DNA of 43,127 bases, taken from positions 1-43,127 of the IMG/VR virus record IMGVR_UViG_3300009551_000073; one strand, given 5' to 3'. Below the pieces are notes generated by a model. The model was not told where the DNA came from. It did not search any database and saw only the letters and a list, made by a program, of their open reading frames with translations. The translations under genes and the position numbers were made by a program. Source of the DNA: a virus. Positions 15,020-24,316 of this stretch are shown here, one piece after another (position 1 is the stretch's first letter; every line of letters begins with the position of its first letter).

Positions 15020-15781
15020 CACCTCTTCTTTGAAGACCATCGTTTCCGTTTCTCTGTTGTAGGCCTGAAGTTTTCGCGTCAACTTCGGCTCATGATAACG
15101 GACTGGCCATTGTCGCCCTGGGTTCTTCGCATCGTTGAGGTCCAGCCAAGAAAGACCGGAACGCGCAATCGATGGATAGACCTCAATTGGGATATCGGAA
15201 CCGGCTGAAAAATCCAACGAGATCAGGGAAAAGGGAGGGCCGGTGTCGTCGCGTACGACGACGCCATTATCGAGATCGATGCGCGATTGCGGAAATACAG
15301 AATCGATTCCTGAATTTCCATAGAGAGGATCTTTGGCCAAGTTCCACACAGTTGCGAACAGAAGAACAGAGCCTATTTCCCAATACGGTAGCCCGTTAAG
15401 CGTACTTCCCGCGGCAATAGCAATACGCAAATAGCGAAATGCGGTTCCCGCTGGAAATATCAAACTCGCCTTGAATCTTCCGACATTATCACCTCCACCA
15501 GTGGGCGCAGGTATCGAGAAGGTCGGCGGAGTTGAAGGCCCTGCCAGCACACTTATATTTGCGAGCGGGATGTTGTGCGCGTTGAGGCAGCACATATAAC
15601 CGGCCGCCTGAATGTTTGATCCGAAATCCAGTTCGATATAGTCATTCGCAGTTCCCGTGCTACGCCACGACTTTTTCGTTTGGGTCGTAAGTGCATTGGT
15701 TGCCGGATATCCGGCGGCGGCCGAACCCGCATAAGCCGTGACTGCATTAACCAGGTTGAATGATATCGTAGCGAATGTCAT
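15017..15781 (-). CDS. Probable tail protein with discoidin-like (F5/8 type C) domain
   Basis: In this 254-aa protein the N-terminal region GYPATNALTTQTKKSWRSTG, then NDYIELDFGSNIQAAGYMCC and later YLRIAIAAGSTLNGLPYWEIG, follows the pattern of galactose-binding/discoidin beta-sandwiches, which often bind surface sugars. It lies after the tip genes, so a role in host recognition is likely. GAGGTAATC precedes ATG 15781. The fold assignment is by pattern only. Confidence 0.6.
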   Translation of the reverse strand: MTFATISFNLVNAVTAYAGSAAAGYPATNALTTQTKKSWRSTGTANDYIELDFGSNIQAAGYMCCLNAHNIPLANISVLAGPSTPPTFSIPAPTGGGDNVGRFKASLIFPAGTAFRYLRIAIAAGSTLNGLPYWEIGSVLLFATVWNLAKDPLYGNSGIDSVFPQSRIDLDNGVVVRDDTGPPFSLISLDFSAGSDIPIEVYPSIARSGLSWLDLNDAKNPGRQWPVRYHEPKLTRKLQAYNRETETMVFKEEV

Positions 15782-15783
15782 GA

Positions 15784-16170
15784 TTACCTCAGCAATTTGA
15801 TCTTACGTGCCGCGACTTGGGGGATCTTCACCCATTGTTTTTTTGTCAGAAGACGATTGCTTGGGTGTGGCCCGCTCGCATCATCATGCTCTCGCTCTGG
15901 ATAGTGGTATAGCGCCCGCACGTCAATCTCGCCATTTGAATTGCGTATAACTTCGGCGTGCAGTCGATGGAGGCTATGGATGATGTCATTGCCATGAACA
16001 TCGCCATGCATTGGTTCAAAGTGCAGCGCAACCGGATCAACGATATGGCCCCGCGCTTTGGAGTTTTGCGCCGCCTCCTGCGTCCAGCGTTCGGCAATCT
16101 CGATGTCGTCCGTCCGGAGCCCATCCTTGTGAACACCTGCGGCATCAATAATGAGTCGATGAACAGCCAT
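15784..16170 (-). CDS. Hypothetical tail-region protein
   Basis: This 128-aa protein is histidine-rich (LHFEPMHGDVHGNDIIHSLH; HRLHAEVIRNSNGEIDVRA), which could reflect metal binding. It overlaps the tip gene stop (TAATG junction) and precedes the discoidin-like gene by 2 bp. No family recognised; position suggests a tail or fibre assembly role. Confidence 0.55.
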   Translation of the reverse strand: MAVHRLIIDAAGVHKDGLRTDDIEIAERWTQEAAQNSKARGHIVDPVALHFEPMHGDVHGNDIIHSLHRLHAEVIRNSNGEIDVRALYHYPEREHDDASGPHPSNRLLTKKQWVKIPQVAARKIKLLR

Positions 16171-19100
16171 TACCAATAATCCACGCTTGCCGTACCACTG
16201 GCGGAAGTAAATTTTATTTGGTGCTGATGAGTGCCTGGCGACGCAGGAACGTTCGCATTCTCCGTGTTGAAAATGCCGCTAATCATAGGTTCGTTCACAA
16301 GACTGGTCAGGCCTAAGCCAATGGTTGATGTGCTGGCAGATGTCGCCCAAACGATCGCGTTGCCGGAGCCTGAAGTTACCGCGCCGAGAATCGGCTTGCG
16401 CCCAAGGCTGTGCGTAACTGACGTTGATGTATAAGGGAACCCAGAAGACAAATCCGGCACGGAATAGGTCGTTGAGGCTGTTGAAGTATTCGTGCGATTT
16501 GCAGTTGCGACAGTGGTCGCGGCAATGTCATTGTTCGTCGCGCCCCCAAATATCGTGCTCGTGAGTGTGAGCGCAGGCGATGTCGTCGCATAGGCTGCAC
16601 TGAAGTTGCCATAGGTATCCTGCGCACGCACGCGATAGACGTACGTGTTCGAACTATAAATGACGTTGGTGTCGACATAGGCCGTCGCGCGCCCGCTGTA
16701 TACCTGTGCGAAAGCGCCGCCGTTCACCTGACGCTCGACCACGTATTGCGCGACATTCGCACCCGCAACAGCAGACCATGCCACGTTGACGATCTTGCCC
16801 GATCCCTGAGTCGCTGCAATAGAGGCAACGGTCGCCGGTACATTGGTTTGTCCTGCCGTCGTAAATGTTGTTGATCCCGCAGCGCCCCCGATGGCCGTCG
16901 AATCAAAGGTTGACTGAACGATGCCCTGCAAATTGTTGTTGTTCACGGCATAGCACTGCAGCTTGTAAACTTCTCCCGGTCGGAGTTGTGCAATCGTGCA
17001 GCCGTAGAGTCCGCCGCCGATGGCGGTTCCAGTCCCCAATGTGATCTCTCCGGTCACGTTGTGAACCGCAGCAAACCATATCTGTTGCCAGTTCACCGAA
17101 GGCGGCAACGCCTGCACGGTGACGTAGCTGCTCGTCGTACCATCATTGTCGACACGGGCCACCGTAGCGGTGATGGAAACAGACGTCGGTGCGGCCGGCG
17201 GCGTGAAGCTGTAGTCTGGCTGATAGCCAGTAGGAGCCGTTGGCGGCAGAGTGGCCGCAGTATACGTGTATACTGCGGGATCATATTCTTTTAGCGATAA
17301 CGCGTTCCCCGACTTCACGCGGCTGACATCCCACACGGTAAACAACTTGGTGCCCGGCCAATTGCGCGGACTTATCACCGTGATGATATCTCCGCAATTC
17401 ACCTGCGTTTGGTAAATCGTGGCAGTCGCCGTTCGGCTCCGCCATCTGCGCAGGGCGCGATAGCAAATCAGTTGGTCCGCCGTCACGGCATCGCGCAGAT
17501 AGCGAAGCTCGCGCGGCGTATCCGCACCCAGTATGCCGCCGGTGACGCCACGCGATAGGGGGTTTACCTGCATCTGCGATGCGTCGGCGCTACTCGGTGC
17601 GTAGGAAATAGCAACACTGATTGGCTGGGCCGGAATTTCGAACTTGGAGACGTTGATGGTATCGGCTACCGACTCGTCAAGAGTGAGCGCTGAGGATCCG
17701 GCTTTGTCCTGCCAAATCGTATAGGCACCGCTGCCGTTCCGCGACAAGCCACCGCGGGCGATATAAAGCAGGTCATCAATGATCGCATCGACTCGTCGTT
17801 GACCACTTCGGCCATAATCGCAATCGATAGTTTGGGCGAACGAAGCGGACGCCGCCGCGTTAAAGCTGGTCGTATCGGCGGTGGCACCCACATTGGTGAG
17901 CAGCCGATAGATTTCCGATGATGCGTTCTGAACCTCCACACCAGCGCAATCTGCTTCGATCACATAGTTCGTGCCATTGAAATCGATTTGCGGCTTTGAA
18001 AAAGACAACAGTGCGCCTGTCAGATTGACAATGCGAATGCTCTTGATGACGCACGTGCCGGAAAAATTCCATGTGGTGAGGCTGAAGAACGGATCGGCAT
18101 AGCTATTTTCGGGAAGGATGAGGGTCTTGATCGTATTGGCCGGCACGCGAATCTGCGTGCCGTTGTCAATAAATAGGCGCACATCCGCTCCCGCTCCGGT
18201 TTCAATGCGCAGCGCGTAATAGGCACCCAAGACACCGCGCACGCCGAAATCGAAAGCATGCACTTCGAGGAAGGAAAAATTGCTGCCGTTTACTGCGACG
18301 ATGGTGCAATTATTCGTCGTCGCAGTAACCGAACCGCCGGTACCGGCATTTCCGACGCGATACGTAGCCGTTCCCGAAGCGAAATTTGGGTTCGTGAACG
18401 TCGCCCAATTGTAGACGTGCAACACCGAATATTCGCTTGGGGAGACAATGCGCTTATTTCGATAGACGGTGACGGGGTGCGGGTTGATCCGCGCCGTGCC
18501 GCCCGTCGATGCGGGCAAAGTCTCGGCGACGGTAATGACCGTGGCAAAGTTCCAGGCGACGATGGTGTAGACGCCATCGGCCGCTGTGCTTCCGCGGATG
18601 AAAATCTTCTGTCCAACGTACAGATAAGCCGGCGTCGCATTGATGGTTATCTGCTTTGCGCCAGAGTTGATAGAGGTAACGGAATAATCTTTGGGCGCCG
18701 AACTAGTGGCGGCGTAAACGTAGCGCGGGGTCGACGAATCGCTTTGCAGCAACACGCAGGGCAATTTGAGCGCCATGCCCACGGCCTCGCAAATCGGCTT
18801 TCCCGCATCGTCACTGGACAACTCCGGCCAATCGGCTGCCTGCCATGTGTTCGGCGGATACAGCGTTTGCAATTTCTGCTCTTCGATGTCCTGCAGATGC
18901 AGAATGACTTTTGACGGCTGTAGCGTCACATCGCAAACGGTCAATTGCTGCGTGTATACATTTTCCGTCGTGGTTCCATCGCTCCACTTCTTTCGCATTA
19001 CGAGCGAAATGGAAACTTGCGTCCCGGCGAGGATGTTATTTGTGGCCAATGCGCGATAGATGCCGCTTGCGCCGTCGCCTATTTCCAGGTCGACATTCGT

Positions 19101-19280
19101 GGCCCGAGTCAGAGAGAGATCATCGCCAAAGGTCATTGCCAGCTGCGGCGCGGATACGACAACGCCGTCGTACCAATTGCCGCTTCGATATTCGGTTCCT
19201 GTTCCGACATAGTAGGTTGTAGCGGAATACGTGAAGCTCGCGAAGGCGAGGTACTCGCTGCTGAGGAGGATGCCAGCCAC
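16170..19280 (-). CDS. Tail tip / hub protein with FN3-like repeats
   Basis: This 1036-aa protein has an N-terminal half rich in beta structure (residues 1-600) that looks like a baseplate-hub/central tip protein. The C-terminal third contains fibronectin type III-like units (e.g. VASIAATQGSGKIVNVAWSA, then VAQYVVERQVNG and YVYRVRAQDTYGNFS) as in host-specificity proteins. It starts at GTG 19280, overlapping the tape measure stop. A strong inverted repeat lies within it at 17255-17278, near the hub/FN3 junction. It probably contacts the host receptor. Confidence 0.72.
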   Translation of the reverse strand: MAGILLSSEYLAFASFTYSATTYYVGTGTEYRSGNWYDGVVVSAPQLAMTFGDDLSLTRATNVDLEIGDGASGIYRALATNNILAGTQVSISLVMRKKWSDGTTTENVYTQQLTVCDVTLQPSKVILHLQDIEEQKLQTLYPPNTWQAADWPELSSDDAGKPICEAVGMALKLPCVLLQSDSSTPRYVYAATSSAPKDYSVTSINSGAKQITINATPAYLYVGQKIFIRGSTAADGVYTIVAWNFATVITVAETLPASTGGTARINPHPVTVYRNKRIVSPSEYSVLHVYNWATFTNPNFASGTATYRVGNAGTGGSVTATTNNCTIVAVNGSNFSFLEVHAFDFGVRGVLGAYYALRIETGAGADVRLFIDNGTQIRVPANTIKTLILPENSYADPFFSLTTWNFSGTCVIKSIRIVNLTGALLSFSKPQIDFNGTNYVIEADCAGVEVQNASSEIYRLLTNVGATADTTSFNAAASASFAQTIDCDYGRSGQRRVDAIIDDLLYIARGGLSRNGSGAYTIWQDKAGSSALTLDESVADTINVSKFEIPAQPISVAISYAPSSADASQMQVNPLSRGVTGGILGADTPRELRYLRDAVTADQLICYRALRRWRSRTATATIYQTQVNCGDIITVISPRNWPGTKLFTVWDVSRVKSGNALSLKEYDPAVYTYTAATLPPTAPTGYQPDYSFTPPAAPTSVSITATVARVDNDGTTSSYVTVQALPPSVNWQQIWFAAVHNVTGEITLGTGTAIGGGLYGCTIAQLRPGEVYKLQCYAVNNNNLQGIVQSTFDSTAIGGAAGSTTFTTAGQTNVPATVASIAATQGSGKIVNVAWSAVAGANVAQYVVERQVNGGAFAQVYSGRATAYVDTNVIYSSNTYVYRVRAQDTYGNFSAAYATTSPALTLTSTIFGGATNNDIAATTVATANRTNTSTASTTYSVPDLSSGFPYTSTSVTHSLGRKPILGAVTSGSGNAIVWATSASTSTIGLGLTSLVNEPMISGIFNTENANVPASPGTHQHQIKFTSASGTASVDYW
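17255..17278. repeat. Perfect 11-bp inverted repeat with 2-bp centre inside the tip gene
   Basis: CCGCAGTATAC (17255-17265) and its reverse complement (17268-17278) flank the asymmetric dinucleotide GT. It encodes part of PAVYTYTAATLPP in the tip protein. Serine recombinase crossover sites have the same geometry: two roughly 12-bp arms around a 2-bp core. A second copy was not found, so the role is open. Confidence 0.6.
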
Positions 19281-22200
19281 TATGCCACCTTCAATTCACG
19301 CTTGAGATACGGAATGGCGCGCGGCAGCGCATCCTGCAAACCGTTGGTCACGGCCTCAGCGATTTCCTGCGATCCCATGCCGGTGCCATTGACCGTGGTC
19401 GTCACATGGATATTGACCGGCGTATTCATCATTGCTGCGTCGGCGTTGGCGTTGGGATTTTTGCTGCCGCCACCACCCCCGCCACCTCCGCCGCCGCCCT
19501 TCCCCGTATTGCCGGTACCGGTTTGCGAAGAAATGGAATCGAGGAATGCCTTCAAATTTTTGTCGATCGAATTGAGCAGATCCACTTCGCGGGCGGTTTC
19601 CTGCGCGATAAACGATTGCGGGTCGAGACCGCCCGTGATCGCCTTCAATTGCGCAATCAACTCATCATGCCGCTTCTGCTCGGCCTTCTGTGCTTCGCCT
19701 CGTACCCATGTGTAGTATTCGAGCGCCTCTTTGTTGAGCTTGTCGATCTGTTCTTTCGCTTGCTTTTTAAGATCGTCCTCCGTCTTGTTGATGTCGCTGA
19801 GCTTCTTTGCCGCCTCGTCTTTCAGCTCCTGTTCCCGCGCGTTGAGGGTATTCAAAAGTCCATTCGTCTGCGCGCCACCGCCGGAGATCGCAGTGCTGAT
19901 GCGCTGCAGGGCATCGAGCTGCATCTGCAGCAAGTCGGCCTGTGATGCCTTCGTGCCAGAAAGTCTCTGCACCTCGGCAAGTTGTGCCAGAGTGCGGTTG
20001 TACTGTTCGAGGTATTCCGGGCTCGACCGCTGGTATAGATTTCCGCTTTGGATCAACTGCAGGCGCTGCTGCAGGTCTGTGATCAATTGAGCGGCATCCT
20101 TTGCCTGCTGATCTCCCGACTCGCTCCGCACTGCGGAGACACGATTGGCGATGATCGATTCGAGATTGTCGAGTTGCGAATACGGACCGAGCGGATTGCT
20201 GCTGCTGGTCGTGAGCGACTGGATTGTTTTTTCCGCATTGTCCAGCACACTTGCCCACTGGTTCGCGAGCTGAAGTTGCTTTTGCAGATCCGAAATCTGC
20301 GCTTGGCGTGCGCTCTGTTCGGCGGCCGCCAACGCCTGCGAATTCTGCGCAGAAGCTTGCGCCCGTTGCTGCTCCGCAGTCTTTTGGTTCTCGATGTCTT
20401 GAATCTGCGAATTCAGATCATCATTGATGCTCTGCTTCTGCGCATCGAGTGCATCGAGTTGCGATTGCAGGGCCGAATTCACCGCTTGGATGGACGACGA
20501 CAACCAGTTGTCAAGTGCCCCCGTGAATTCATTCAGCAGACCTATCTGCTCGGCGGGGTCAACGGAACCTTCGTATTGCGTGCGCAACTGACTCATGCGA
20601 TCCGCAGACTCGTTGATCATGCCGCTGAAATCCCCATTGATCGATGCGATCTTCGAAGCGATCGAGTAGTTCAATGAATAGGAACTCGCCTCAAGTTGTG
20701 AGATCGCTTGCTGCACCTGGGCAAGCATCTGCATTTCTTGCTGATAGCGCGAGATAATTGCTTGCTTTAGTGTTTGCTCAGCAGAGAGGATCGCTGTCGG
20801 ATCCTGTGTCTTCAATGCAGTATCGAGCTTCCCTTGCGCATCATTGACGGCGCGATCGAGCTGCTCCATCTGATTTGCGATTTTATCGATCGGCGAGCCG
20901 GCCAGTTGCACGATAACATCGTTGAAATTCTTGATTTCCTCCTGAAGTTTGAGCAACCCTTCTAGCGCTGCGGTCATCTGCTGCGCACCCGACAACTTGT
21001 CGATAAAGGCCTTCCACTGCGGCGCGATCACGGAGATAGCGGCATCGAGTCGGTCCCGCATCGCTTTATCGATGTCCGCATCGGTATAGCTTTTGTTGAT
21101 CTTGTGAATGGATGCGGTAACCCGATCGACTTGATCCGCCGGGAGCAGGGCCGCCAACGCATTGTCGAACTGCTCGAGCTGGGCGAGCCATTGCGAAATC
21201 GACGATTGGCTCATATCCCGGGTATCGAGGCCGAACGTACCCAAGTTGTCGGTAAACGTGCCGCTATGGTTCGTCGTACCGTACAGACTCATTTGCGGCT
21301 TTTTATCGCTGCTGCCGAGCCAGCCGGCAATGCCGCCGATAACGGCACCGACAATTCCACCGATACCAGGATATATCTGATTGCCCACCATAAACCCGCT
21401 GGCCGCGCCGGAAATGGCACCGCCCGCTTGGCCGCCGACGGCACCGCCGACCACCATGCCACCGACGGCAATGCCTGTACCCAGATTGCTCATGCCTCCT
21501 GCATCACCGCCGCCCGTTGTTTTTAGCTGCTGCTCGAACGGGATGATGATTTTTTCCTTCAACCAAAACTCGGTGAGCTGTTTGGCCAGACTCTTTTGCA
21601 GGTCGAGAATGCGCTTGCCCCCGTCCTGAAAACCGTTGACCATAAAGTCAGCGAATTGGGTCGATAGATCGCCAGCGATCTGATCGCGGAGCTGATGCTC
21701 AGCCTCGCGGTACTTGTCCATGCCGGTGATCGCATCGTCGCGCTGCTGCAGCAGTCGCTTTTCCGCCTCGGTGATTTGATCCAGCATTTCGGGGTGCAGC
21801 TTCAGCATATCCTGCAGAGCCTGCACACCCTTTTCATACTTCGCTTGCGCTTCGTCGACGAGGTTGAGCGCACTCACCGTATCATGGTAAGCCTTGACGA
21901 TGCGCTCGTTGTCTGCGATCTGTTTGTCGATCGATCGAGAATCCGACTCGTTCGTCTTCGTCAGCAGGTCGGCTTCCGCCTTCGCGCGCGCTTCGTCATA
22001 ACGCGCGGCAGCCAGTTCGCGAATTTGCGCGACCTGGGATTGCGCGGCACGCGTCTCAGCCTCGCGCAATTCGGTCAAATATTTCGTGTATTCCTGTGTG
22101 TGGCCGATCGCATCGATCTCATCTTGCAGACGCTGGATGATTTCGTTGCCCGCCTTGTAACGCTGTTCTTCTTCATGCGCTGACTTGACCGATGCGGTCT

Positions 22201-23473
22201 TCGCATCATAGGCGCGCGCTGCTTCGAGCACCTTATCTTTTTCTTCGTCGCTGGCATGTGCGAGATCGCCCACCGTCGTGCGATATCGCGCTTGGGCTTC
22301 CATATTCTGCCCGAGCGCGATCGTATGCTTATCGAGTTGCTTGGCCCAATCGTCGGCGCTCTTACTCTCCTTCGCGATCTCAGCTTCCACCTGAGCCGGG
22401 ATATTTTTCAATCCTTGCCATAGCGAAGCGAGACCGGACAATGCTTGTTGTGTGGTTCCGCTGTAGCCACTCAAGCGAGCGAACAGATCCACCCATTCGC
22501 TTTTCAGTTGATCAACGAGGCCCGTCTGCTTGGCCAATTCTTCATTCGCGCGCTTCGCACTTTCGGCAAGTACCTCGAACTCACCGAGACGTCCATTGGT
22601 GTACGCCTGAAGCGCGCCCACGCCGGTTAGAACGCCATATCGCTGAATGATCGCATTGAGCTTATCGATGAAGCTCGTTGCTCCCTGCTCGGCCGACGTG
22701 AACCAGCCCACCTTGCCACTACCGCCACCGCCCAACGTTTCGAACAAATCGCCGGCGGCTTTCTTGAGCTGATCCCAGGCGCCGGCACTGGTATTGAGCT
22801 TGGCATTCATCGCATCGATCGCGGCCGGCGTCTGGCCGATCGAAAGAATATATTCCTCAATGCCCTGCTTGGTCTTTTCGATGACCTGCTGTTGGCCTTG
22901 GAACGATACCAATACCTTGTCGCCGACGTCCTTCGCCTCGATACCAAGTTGCGCGAGCCCGCGAGCGTGGCCCTCCGCCGCCATTGCAAAGGCATTCGTG
23001 ACGGTAGTGATGTCGCGATCGGTAACGAGCGCAGCGCCCGACAGCGCTTTCAGCAATTCAACCGTGGGTTGAATTCCGATATTGTGCAGGCGGATCCACG
23101 ATTGCGTGACATCGTCGGTCGTCTGACCGGAAGACCGGACTACCTCGTGAATGTCTTCGTACGCCGCCTTGGCCGCCTGCAGACTTCCCGTAACGGCGAT
23201 CAGCGTTGTAACGAGGCGATTCGCCTCGGCGTTCGCTTCACCAAAGGCTGCGCCGATCTCTTTGAGAATTTCAGCAAGGCCCCACGCCTCGCCGATCTTC
23301 TTCAGGGTTTCCATTGACGAGGCCATGCTCTCCGTAGCGGCCTGCGTTTGCTGAGCGGCCTCGCGCAGCTTCTGCAACTCTTGGGTCGGTACAGCGACGC
23401 CCTGCGCCGCCTGCTCGGCACCGGTTGTGGTGAGCTTGATTTCGAGATTCGTCGTGCCGCTGACGCTACCCAT
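19280..23473 (-). CDS. Tail tape measure protein
   Basis: This 1397-aa protein is the longest in the window and sets tail length. N-terminal 500 residues are helical coiled coil (QELQKLREAAQQTQAATES); a glycine-rich hydrophobic segment (GIAVGGMVVGGAVGGQAGGA and following) lies near residue 670-730; then more coiled coil (DALDAQKQSINDDLNSQIQD). A polyglycine run precedes the C-terminal HVTTTVNGTGMGSQEIAEAV segment. It directly follows the frameshifted chaperone pair, the standard position, with GGAGGGATC before ATG 23473. Confidence 0.93.
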   Translation of the reverse strand: MGSVSGTTNLEIKLTTTGAEQAAQGVAVPTQELQKLREAAQQTQAATESMASSMETLKKIGEAWGLAEILKEIGAAFGEANAEANRLVTTLIAVTGSLQAAKAAYEDIHEVVRSSGQTTDDVTQSWIRLHNIGIQPTVELLKALSGAALVTDRDITTVTNAFAMAAEGHARGLAQLGIEAKDVGDKVLVSFQGQQQVIEKTKQGIEEYILSIGQTPAAIDAMNAKLNTSAGAWDQLKKAAGDLFETLGGGGSGKVGWFTSAEQGATSFIDKLNAIIQRYGVLTGVGALQAYTNGRLGEFEVLAESAKRANEELAKQTGLVDQLKSEWVDLFARLSGYSGTTQQALSGLASLWQGLKNIPAQVEAEIAKESKSADDWAKQLDKHTIALGQNMEAQARYRTTVGDLAHASDEEKDKVLEAARAYDAKTASVKSAHEEEQRYKAGNEIIQRLQDEIDAIGHTQEYTKYLTELREAETRAAQSQVAQIRELAAARYDEARAKAEADLLTKTNESDSRSIDKQIADNERIVKAYHDTVSALNLVDEAQAKYEKGVQALQDMLKLHPEMLDQITEAEKRLLQQRDDAITGMDKYREAEHQLRDQIAGDLSTQFADFMVNGFQDGGKRILDLQKSLAKQLTEFWLKEKIIIPFEQQLKTTGGGDAGGMSNLGTGIAVGGMVVGGAVGGQAGGAISGAASGFMVGNQIYPGIGGIVGAVIGGIAGWLGSSDKKPQMSLYGTTNHSGTFTDNLGTFGLDTRDMSQSSISQWLAQLEQFDNALAALLPADQVDRVTASIHKINKSYTDADIDKAMRDRLDAAISVIAPQWKAFIDKLSGAQQMTAALEGLLKLQEEIKNFNDVIVQLAGSPIDKIANQMEQLDRAVNDAQGKLDTALKTQDPTAILSAEQTLKQAIISRYQQEMQMLAQVQQAISQLEASSYSLNYSIASKIASINGDFSGMINESADRMSQLRTQYEGSVDPAEQIGLLNEFTGALDNWLSSSIQAVNSALQSQLDALDAQKQSINDDLNSQIQDIENQKTAEQQRAQASAQNSQALAAAEQSARQAQISDLQKQLQLANQWASVLDNAEKTIQSLTTSSSNPLGPYSQLDNLESIIANRVSAVRSESGDQQAKDAAQLITDLQQRLQLIQSGNLYQRSSPEYLEQYNRTLAQLAEVQRLSGTKASQADLLQMQLDALQRISTAISGGGAQTNGLLNTLNAREQELKDEAAKKLSDINKTEDDLKKQAKEQIDKLNKEALEYYTWVRGEAQKAEQKRHDELIAQLKAITGGLDPQSFIAQETAREVDLLNSIDKNLKAFLDSISSQTGTGNTGKGGGGGGGGGGGSKNPNANADAAMMNTPVNIHVTTTVNGTGMGSQEIAEAVTNGLQDALPRAIPYLKRELKVA

Positions 23474-24307
23474 GATCCCTCCGATCAGCCTCGGCCTCGT
23501 CCCGCTCGCGCTTCTCGTTGTCGGCGCCGAGCATGGCGTTTTCGATTACCTGCAAGTCATCAAACAATTCGTCGGCGGTGAGGTCGGCGAATTCCGGCCA
23601 TTGCTCGCGCCAAAGACGGAGGCCGCGGCGGAGTACACCCATGCAAGCGGTATAGTCGAGTCCGACCCGGCCGCTGAACCCGACGCGCCATTGCGTTGCG
23701 CATTTCATGTACGCCGCGACCGCCGGCTGTGCGTCGGGCAGCAGCGGCGGCGCGGGACATGCGTCGCACTGCCCACGGCACGCCTTTCGGCAATACTCGA
23801 TAGTGATGTCGGGATAAGCGGCGTCGATATCCCATAGCCGTTCCCCGTTGTGCTCGGCCCGGGCGCCCGCTATCCAGCGACCCCAGGCTAGGAGTTTTTT
23901 GCGCGAGCACCCCGGCTTGCCTCATTGAGCCCGGCGGCAATGCGATCGAAGTGGGCCTCGTCCTCGAGCAGCTCGGCGAGTGCCTCCGCAGAGAATGGCA
24001 GTGGCTGACCGGCGGCATCGGTGAGATCGCGCCATCCGCAAATACGATTGCACACGTCGGCATCTGCCTCTTCCTTGAGCTTTTCCACTGCCACATTCGC
24101 CGCGGCAAATTCCTCGCCCGGCTTCGCACTTGTCAATGCGGACAGTGCGGCGCGCGTCTTACGCTCGCGCTCTTTGCGCTCACTGCGGCCGAAAATACGG
24201 TACTGGATGTACACAACCTTCTCGGACTGTTCGCCGCCGTCGGGATTGCGCTCGATGAGCTTGACCGGCCAGAAAACAATGTTGTTCTTCGCGTGCTTGA
24301 ATGCCAT
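23466..24307 (-). CDS. Tail assembly chaperone, long form by -1 frameshift
   Basis: Reading from ATG 24307, a -1 slip at A AAA AAC (23900-23894) bypasses the stop at 23890-23888 and continues open to 23466, giving about 280 aa. I followed the second frame codon by codon with no stop. It contains a Cys cluster (YCRKACRGQCDAC) and an acidic tail (ADLTADELFDDLQVIENAM), like the T half of lambda G-GT. The long form should chaperone the tape measure. Its end overlaps the tape measure start. Confidence 0.8.
23888..24307 (-). CDS. Tail assembly chaperone, short form
   Basis: This 139-aa protein (MAFKHAKNNIVFWPVKLIER at the start) is the G-like short product made when no frameshift occurs. Charged helices follow (RKERERKTRAALSA; AEALAELLEDEAHFDRI). 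It lies between the major tail protein and tape measure, the conserved place of this gene in long-tailed siphophages. The last codons GCA AAA AAC contain the slippery site. Confidence 0.8.
   Translation of the reverse strand: MAFKHAKNNIVFWPVKLIERNPDGGEQSEKVVYIQYRIFGRSERKERERKTRAALSALTSAKPGEEFAAANVAVEKLKEEADADVCNRICGWRDLTDAAGQPLPFSAEALAELLEDEAHFDRIAAGLNEASRGARAKNS
23894..23900 (-). promoter_or_regulatory. Programmed -1 frameshift site
   Basis: The heptamer A AAA AAC lies in the zero frame of the short chaperone, two codons before its stop. It is a canonical X XXY YYZ site. A GC-rich self-complementary GGGCGCCC sequence about 30 nt downstream could add a stimulatory hairpin. The -1 frame is open from here to the start of the tape measure gene. 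Confidence 0.82.
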
Positions 24308-24316
24308 GAATATTCC

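Noticed and set aside
19480-19500. GC-rich triplet run as a functional DNA repeat
   Set aside because: It encodes the polyglycine linker of the tape measure protein and needs no other explanation.
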